From Bacillota bacterium (GTDB taxonomy: Bacteria > Bacillota > Clostridia > Lachnospirales > Lachnospiraceae), in NCBI GenBank assembly GCA_023436065.1, contig JAEZKU010000027.1:1-64000 (forward strand): a DNA stretch of 64,000 nucleotides. Direction: 5' to 3'. Shown here one piece after another: positions 59,161 to 64,000 of this stretch; the stretch's first letter is position 1, and every line of letters starts with the position of its first letter. The translations under genes and the position numbers were made by a program. Below the pieces are notes generated by a model. It had not been told where the DNA came from, did not search any database, and saw only the letters and a list, made by a program, of their open reading frames with translations.

Positions 59161-60012
59161 ATGGCTGTAATCATCGATGGTAAGAAAATTTCTGCAGAAA
59201 TGAAGGACGAGCTGAAGGAAAAGGTGGCCGGACTAAATAAAGAAGGGATAGAGGTTACACTGGCAGTGATCCAGGTTGGAAACGACCCTGCTTCGACAAC
59301 CTATGTCGGTAATAAGAAGAAGGCCTGCGAATATATCGGAATCCGTTCACTCAGTTATGAGCTTCCCGAAGAGACCTCACAGGAAGAACTGCTTGCTTTG
59401 GTTCAGAAGCTGAACGCAGATCCTAGTGTGAATGGTATTCTTGTGCAGCTTCCCGTTCCGAAGCATATTGATGAGAATTTCATCATCAAATCCATTGCCC
59501 CCGAGAAGGATGTGGATGGCTTCCATCCGCAAAGTGTCGGCGCACTCAGTATCGGTCAGAAGGGCTTTGTATCCTGTACCCCCGCCGGAGTGCTTGAGAT
59601 GCTGAAACGTTATAAAATTGAGACAGAGGGTAAGGAATGTGTCATTATCGGCAGAAGCAATATTGTTGGGAAACCGATGTCCATGCTGATGCTTCGGGAA
59701 AATGCAACTGTTACCGTATGTCATTCAAGAACCAAAAACATCAAGGAAGTAGCAAAGCGCGCAGATATCCTGATCGTTGCGATCGGTAAGGCACGTTTTG
59801 TCAACAAGGACTATGTGAAGGAGGGAGCAGTTGTCATCGATGTGGGTATGAATCGCGATGAGAACAATAAACTCTGTGGAGATGTCGATTATCAGGATGT
59901 GTTTGACCATGTATCTGCAATCACCCCGGTTCCCGGTGGTGTAGGTCTGATGACCGTTGTTATGCTGATGAATAATTGCGTAGAAGCGGCTTTGATGCAG
60001 AGCAAGAGATAG
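59161..60012 (+). CDS. folD: Methylenetetrahydrofolate dehydrogenase/cyclohydrolase
   Basis: A 283-residue bifunctional enzyme of one-carbon metabolism that interconverts methylene-, methenyl- and formyl-tetrahydrofolate. The catalytic Tyr48/Lys52 pair lies in TTYVGNKKKACE, VQLPVP and PEKDVDGFHP are the family signatures, GRSNIVGKPM binds the dinucleotide, and PGGVGLMT closes the active site. AGGAG is 11 bases from this ATG and five bases from an in-frame TTG at 59155, so either start is possible. Monocistronic by spacing. Confidence 0.95.
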   Translation: MAVIIDGKKISAEMKDELKEKVAGLNKEGIEVTLAVIQVGNDPASTTYVGNKKKACEYIGIRSLSYELPEETSQEELLALVQKLNADPSVNGILVQLPVPKHIDENFIIKSIAPEKDVDGFHPQSVGALSIGQKGFVSCTPAGVLEMLKRYKIETEGKECVIIGRSNIVGKPMSMLMLRENATVTVCHSRTKNIKEVAKRADILIVAIGKARFVNKDYVKEGAVVIDVGMNRDENNKLCGDVDYQDVFDHVSAITPVPGGVGLMTVVMLMNNCVEAALMQSKR

Positions 60013-60135
60013 CCTTCAGACGATTTCTTCAAAAAAATTGATATTTTCTTTTCATAAGAAAGCTGTTACAATGTTTGGTGCGGTAAAAATTCAACAGTAT
60101 TACCGCGATCATATTGTATAGTATAGGAGAAACGA

Positions 60136-61473
60136 ATGAATATATATTTTGTATCACTCGGATGTGACAAGAATCTGGTCGATAGCGAAAACATGTTGGG
60201 AATTCTACAGGAGAACGGATATCAGTTAATAAACGAAGAGCAGGAGGCAGACATCATCATCGTCAATACCTGTTGTTTCATCCATGATGCCAAGGAAGAG
60301 AGCATCACAACCATTCTGGAGATGGCCGAATATAAGAAGAGCGGGAAGCTGAAGGCGTTAATCGTAACAGGATGCCTGGCAGAGCGCTATAAGGATGAAA
60401 TCCTAAAGGAGATTCCGGAGGTAGACGCACTCCTCGGTACGGCAAGCTTTGACGAAATTCTTGTGGTTATTGAGAAGATCATGCAGGGTGGCAGGCATAC
60501 TAGCTTTGAAGGGCTGGACAGACTTCCGACGGTTCGCAGCAATCGTGTACTGACGTCCGGAACCTTTTCAACCTATTTAAAGATTGCCGAAGGATGTGAT
60601 AAGCATTGTACTTACTGCATTATTCCTCAGGTTAGGGGAAACTTTAGAAGCGTTCCGATGGAGGACCTGCTTAAAGAAGCGAACTATCTTGCCTCACAGG
60701 GTGTGAAGGAATTGATTCTCGTCGCACAGGAGACTACTCTGTACGGTGTTGATTTATACGGTGAGAAGACTTTACCAAAGCTGTTATCAGAGTTATGTAA
60801 GATAGAGGGAATTGAATGGATACGAATTCTGTATTGTTATCCGGAGGAGATCACGAAGGAGCTGATCGAGGTCATGAAGCGGGAGCCGAAGATCTGCCGC
60901 TATCTGGATCTTCCCATCCAGCATGCCTCAGACCGTATCCTGAAGCTGATGGGAAGAAGGACGAATAAAGCCGATCTGATCGATATCATTCAGAAGCTAC
61001 GAAGCAATCTTCCTGATATTGTACTTCGTACCACGCTGATTACCGGATTTCCTACTGAAACTGAGGAGGAGCATCAGGAGCTTTACGAATTTGTCAGACA
61101 AATGCGCTTTGAACGGCTCGGAGTCTTCACATATTCCAAGGAAGATCAAACCCCTGCCGCTAAATTAAAGCCTCAGATACTTGCTAAAGTAAAAAAACAG
61201 CGTCGCAATGAGCTGATGAAGCTTCAGCAGGACATCGTATTTGATTTTACCAATGGACTGATTGGAAAACACTTTAAGGTATTGATCGAAGGAAAAATTG
61301 CAGAAGAGGATCAGGTCTATATCGGAAGAACAACGATGGACGCTCCACAGGTGGATGGTTTTCTGTTCTTAAGCAGTGACAGAGAGCTGATCTCAGGAGA
61401 TATTGTGGAGGCGGTAGTTACCGGTGCCAAAGGCTATGATTTGATTGGCAACATTGTAGAAGGGGGCAATTAA
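60136..61473 (+). CDS. rimO: Ribosomal protein S12 methylthiotransferase
   Basis: A 445-residue radical-SAM enzyme that adds a methylthio group to an aspartate of ribosomal protein S12. The N-terminal UPF0004 domain (FVSLGCDKNLVDSENMLG; cysteines also in NTCCF and TGCLAERY) binds one 4Fe-4S cluster, and the radical-SAM cluster is held by Cys154, Cys158 and Cys161 in CDKHCTYC. A C-terminal TRAM domain ends the chain. SLGCDKNLVDSE separates RimO from the tRNA enzyme MiaB. AGGAG precedes the ATG. The next gene, pgsA, starts three bases after the stop. Confidence 0.95.
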   Translation: MNIYFVSLGCDKNLVDSENMLGILQENGYQLINEEQEADIIIVNTCCFIHDAKEESITTILEMAEYKKSGKLKALIVTGCLAERYKDEILKEIPEVDALLGTASFDEILVVIEKIMQGGRHTSFEGLDRLPTVRSNRVLTSGTFSTYLKIAEGCDKHCTYCIIPQVRGNFRSVPMEDLLKEANYLASQGVKELILVAQETTLYGVDLYGEKTLPKLLSELCKIEGIEWIRILYCYPEEITKELIEVMKREPKICRYLDLPIQHASDRILKLMGRRTNKADLIDIIQKLRSNLPDIVLRTTLITGFPTETEEEHQELYEFVRQMRFERLGVFTYSKEDQTPAAKLKPQILAKVKKQRRNELMKLQQDIVFDFTNGLIGKHFKVLIEGKIAEEDQVYIGRTTMDAPQVDGFLFLSSDRELISGDIVEAVVTGAKGYDLIGNIVEGGN

Positions 61474-61475
61474 GT

Positions 61476-62015
61476 ATGAATCTGCCGAATAAAATAACCA
61501 TCTTCAGGGTCTGTATGATCCCGATCTTTCTGATATTCATGCTTGGGGAAGGAATACCCTACGGCAATATGATTGCCGCAGCGATTTTTGTGATTGCTGC
61601 ATTATCGGATTTACTGGACGGCTATCTTGCCAGAAAGCATAATCTTGTGACAAACTTCGGCAAATTCATGGACCCTCTGGCGGATAAGCTTTTGGTCAGC
61701 AGTGCATTAATCTGCTTCGTAGCGCTTAGAACCGTACCTGCCTGGATCGTAATCATCATCATTGCCAGAGAATTTATCATCAGTGGCTTTCGCCTGATCG
61801 CATCGGATAATGGTGTGGTCATTGCTGCCAGCTGGTGGGGAAAGCTTAAGACCAATGTTCAGATGGTCGTGAGCGTCATGCTGATTGTCAATCTGGATTA
61901 TGGCTGGATGAATATACTGGAGCAAATCGCCATCTATCTCGCATTAGCGTTGACGGTCATCTCACTGATCGATTATATGATTAAGAATAAGGCAGTACTA
62001 AAGGAACAGCACTAA
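61476..62015 (+). CDS. pgsA: CDP-diacylglycerol-glycerol-3-phosphate 3-phosphatidyltransferase
   Basis: A 179-residue membrane enzyme that makes phosphatidylglycerol phosphate. The CDP-alcohol phosphotransferase motif is complete: Asp45, Asp48-Gly49, Ala52-Arg53, Gly62, Asp66 and Asp70. About five to six helices surround it. GGGGG near the end of rimO serves as ribosome site. The rimO-pgsA-cinA order is common in Firmicutes. Confidence 0.94.
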   Translation: MNLPNKITIFRVCMIPIFLIFMLGEGIPYGNMIAAAIFVIAALSDLLDGYLARKHNLVTNFGKFMDPLADKLLVSSALICFVALRTVPAWIVIIIIAREFIISGFRLIASDNGVVIAASWWGKLKTNVQMVVSVMLIVNLDYGWMNILEQIAIYLALALTVISLIDYMIKNKAVLKEQH

Positions 62016-62041
62016 AATGGATCATGGAAAGGAAGTACCCT

Positions 62042-63298
62042 ATGACAGTTGAATTAGTCAGTGTCGGAACAGAATTATTGCTTGGAAATATTGTGAATAC
62101 CAATGCCAATTACTTGGCGCAGAAATGTGCCGAGCTTGGATTCTCTTTATATTATCAAATTGCTGTGGGCGATAACGAAGGCAGACTGTGTGAAGTGATC
62201 AGGACTGCGCTAGACCGCAGCGATATCCTTCTTCTGACGGGAGGCCTCGGCCCCACACAGGACGACATGACGAAGGAAGCGGTTGCAAAGGTATTTGGCA
62301 GGGAGCTGATCATGGACGAAGCTTCCAGAGAGCATATCGCAAACTACTTTCAATCCAGAAGGATAGATAATATACCGGCTGTCGTAACTGAAAACAACTG
62401 GAAGCAGGCCCTTAAGATCGAAGGCTGTATGGTCCTCGAGAATCATAATGGTACCGCACCGGGATATATTGTAGAAGAGAATGGGAAAGCAGTAATTCTG
62501 ATGCCCGGACCTCCGAATGAAATGATTCCGATGTTTGAAGATTCTGTTCTACCGTATCTGAGAAAAAAGCAGGACATGCTTTTTGTATCAAAAATGATAA
62601 AGATCTGCGGCGTCGGGGAAAGTAAGGCTGAAACAGACATTATCGATCTGATTGAGACACAGACCAATCCCACAATTGCACCCTATGCCAAAAACAGCGA
62701 GGTACATTTTCGTGTTACTGCCGCAGCCAAAAGCCCGGAAGAAGCAGAACAGTTGTTAGCACCCGTTGTTGATGAGCTATATCGGCGCTTCGGTGATTTT
62801 ATCTATACAACAAAGGAAGAAGAAACCTTGGAGGAGGTCACTGTCCGACTTCTGAAGGAAAGAGGACTGACCCTGGCAGTTGCAGAATCCTGTACCGGTG
62901 GATTATTAACAGGACGGCTGGTCAACGTGGCAGGTGTATCTGAGGTACTGAAGGAAGGGTTTGTCACTTATTCGAATGAAGCCAAGATGAAGAATCTCGG
63001 TGTCTCACCTGCAACCTTACAGAATTATGGCGCGGTCAGCGCACAGACAGCCGAAGAGATGGTCCGCGGTGTGGCAAAGGCAGCCGGCTCTACAGCAGCA
63101 ATGGCAACAACAGGTATCGCAGGTCCGGACGGAGGTACACCCAAAAAGCCTGTAGGTCTGGTTTATATAGCCTGTCTGGTTAAGGACAAGGTAACGGTGA
63201 AGGAGCTAAGGCTTCGAGGTAATCGCATGAAGATCAGGGATCAAAGCGTTATTCAGGCTCTTGATCTCCTCAGGCGCTCATTGTTGGAAAATAGTTAG
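62042..63298 (+). CDS. cinA: Competence/damage-inducible protein CinA
   Basis: A 418-residue protein with an N-terminal MoeA/MogA-like domain (VSVGTELLLGNIVNTNA, TGGLGPTQDD, PGPPNEM) and a C-terminal nicotinamide-nucleotide amidohydrolase domain (AVAESCTGGLLTGRL, GIAGPDGGTPKKPVGLVYIA). It probably recycles NMN and acts on ADP-ribose. The start at 62042 is chosen because AAAGGAAG lies six bases before it; an ATG at 62024 is in frame without a clear site. In many Firmicutes recA follows, but here a lipoprotein gene does. Confidence 0.93.
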   Translation: MTVELVSVGTELLLGNIVNTNANYLAQKCAELGFSLYYQIAVGDNEGRLCEVIRTALDRSDILLLTGGLGPTQDDMTKEAVAKVFGRELIMDEASREHIANYFQSRRIDNIPAVVTENNWKQALKIEGCMVLENHNGTAPGYIVEENGKAVILMPGPPNEMIPMFEDSVLPYLRKKQDMLFVSKMIKICGVGESKAETDIIDLIETQTNPTIAPYAKNSEVHFRVTAAAKSPEEAEQLLAPVVDELYRRFGDFIYTTKEEETLEEVTVRLLKERGLTLAVAESCTGGLLTGRLVNVAGVSEVLKEGFVTYSNEAKMKNLGVSPATLQNYGAVSAQTAEEMVRGVAKAAGSTAAMATTGIAGPDGGTPKKPVGLVYIACLVKDKVTVKELRLRGNRMKIRDQSVIQALDLLRRSLLENS

Positions 63299-63506
63299 CA
63301 ATTTATGGAATATGATATAAAATCATAACTTTTTTATAAATTGTTTCATAATACCATAGAAATGACACAGTTTTATCCTATTTTTAAGACAAGGAATAAA
63401 TAAACATGATGAATTGTCGAAAGATGAGTACACATCTTCGGTAAACACCTGAGATATTTTGGTACATCATCGTGATAGGCATAAATTGTGAAAGGCAAGG
63501 ATGATT
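63299..63506. other. Intergenic region cinA-lipoprotein
   Basis: It holds an imperfect hairpin CGAAAGATG/CATCTTCGG (63419-63441) without a T tract. No gene, clear promoter or terminator recognised. Confidence 0.5.
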
Positions 63507-64000
63507 ATGGAACGCTACAATAGAAAATTGTTATTATTTATTATTATTTGTTTGAGTACGCTACTCTTCGCCGGCTGTGACCTATTCAGCTTTGATTTTT
63601 TTGAATCCTCCGAAGAGGAAAGTTCCGTTATCACTTTAGCTCCGGCAGAGGATGAGGCTGCAGTCACCATTGCTCCTGCAGATAACATTGCTTTGGAGGA
63701 AGAACCGATCGTTACACCGGGAGCCAGTCCGACACCTGCTGTACAACCGGCAGCTACGATAGATCTTTCCTTATATACCGTAAATATGGAATCAGGTGCC
63801 ACAGAGCCCTTTATAGCAGCAGTGGCAAAGGATAAGGATATTACACCGGAGTTGATCGTAGATAAGGTTGTGGAAGCCATGGCAGATCGTTCCCTGGAAG
63901 TGGGAATAGAATATGTCAAAGTTGAGAAGGACGCTATCGTCGTCAGCTTTTATCGGGATAAGGCACCTTTAAGCGAAGGCGGTATCATTTATGAAGGTCC
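63507..64000 (+). CDS. Lipoprotein of unknown function, 5' part (truncated by window edge)
   Basis: The frame is open to the end of the window (164 codons seen). The lipoprotein signal peptide ends in LFAGC (Cys24), followed by an acidic, Ala/Pro/Thr-rich linker (about 33-88). The following region ITPELIVDKVVEAMADRSLEVG and VEKDAIVVSFYRD has the helix-then-strand pattern of GerMN-type spore/cell-surface lipoproteins, but the diagnostic part lies outside the window. AAAGGCAAGG precedes the ATG at 63507; an ATG two codons upstream is also possible. Confidence 0.7.
   Translation, partial: MERYNRKLLLFIIICLSTLLFAGCDLFSFDFFESSEEESSVITLAPAEDEAAVTIAPADNIALEEEPIVTPGASPTPAVQPAATIDLSLYTVNMESGATEPFIAAVAKDKDITPELIVDKVVEAMADRSLEVGIEYVKVEKDAIVVSFYRDKAPLSEGGIIYEG

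Overview
The window reads as chromosomal DNA of a spore-forming, saccharolytic member of the Clostridia, most likely Lachnospiraceae (Lachnoclostridium/C. phytofermentans-like). This is inferred from the moderate-to-low GC, strong AGGAGG-type ribosome sites, sigma-A promoters (TTGACA-17-TATAAT), sporulation-linked genes (spoIIM, dacF), an EFR1 flavodoxin-ferredoxin, an FprA flavodiiron protein, YesM/YesN two-component genes and several glycan-active enzymes. Most genes lie on the + strand. No rRNA, tRNA, insertion sequence, prophage or CRISPR array was found.

Layout. 1-3000: 3' end of rny, then a PdxA-family dehydrogenase, a phosphodiester-glycosidase-type exported protein and a small membrane protein. 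3.2-8.9 kb: aminotransferase, VanZ-RDD membrane protein, proC, then the sporulation-linked block nudF-spoIIM-xerD. 9.0-11.0 kb: a minus-strand island with two GNAT acetyltransferases and a DAHP synthase. 11.3-20 kb: pyrimidine-nucleoside phosphorylase, a BIG2 surface protein, a chemoreceptor, a MarR-EFR1 redox operon, a GH26 mannanase and an MFS transporter. 20.1-24 kb: dacF, a metallophosphoesterase, scpA and scpB. 24.1-32.5 kb: a six-gene operon for an unusual ABC exporter (adaptor, fused FtsX-type permease, two ATPases, second adaptor, large exported protein). 32.6-39.7 kb: a polyamine operon (speD, speA, speE, speB, carboxynorspermidine dehydrogenase, carboxynorspermidine decarboxylase). 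39.8-43 kb: a second D,D-carboxypeptidase and a flavodiiron protein. 43.1-51.4 kb: a sugar-acid kinase, an aconitase-superfamily hydratase, a GH94 disaccharide phosphorylase and a phosphohexomutase. 51.5-57.5 kb: YesM kinase, sugar-binding lipoprotein, two sugar permeases and YesN regulator. 57.9-64 kb: methyltransferase, folD, rimO-pgsA-cinA and the start of a lipoprotein gene.

How the parts fit: GH26 secretion, sugar ABC uptake, GH94 phosphorolysis and the adjacent phosphohexomutase outline use of plant or fungal beta-glycans with energy-saving phosphorolysis. The polyamine operon encodes both the decarboxy-SAM route and the carboxynorspermidine route. scpA/scpB serve chromosome condensation, and spoIIM/dacF mark sporulation.

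The strongest unexplained signals are not protein families. Two intergenic elements of 122-130 bp (35166-35295 and 47294-47415) share perfect terminal inverted repeats (AGTGTCAAAAGG on the left, TTGACACTTTAA on the right). Both can fold into a closing stem with three internal hairpins, although their interiors differ in sequence. Other points worth checking are a 48-bp in-frame tandem repeat with a stop codon in every unit at the end of scpB, a terminator-like hairpin that buries the GH94 ribosome site, a XerD homologue lacking several catalytic residues, an orphan promoter-terminator pair that could make a small RNA, and a mini-ORF before speB that copies the SpeB N-terminus.
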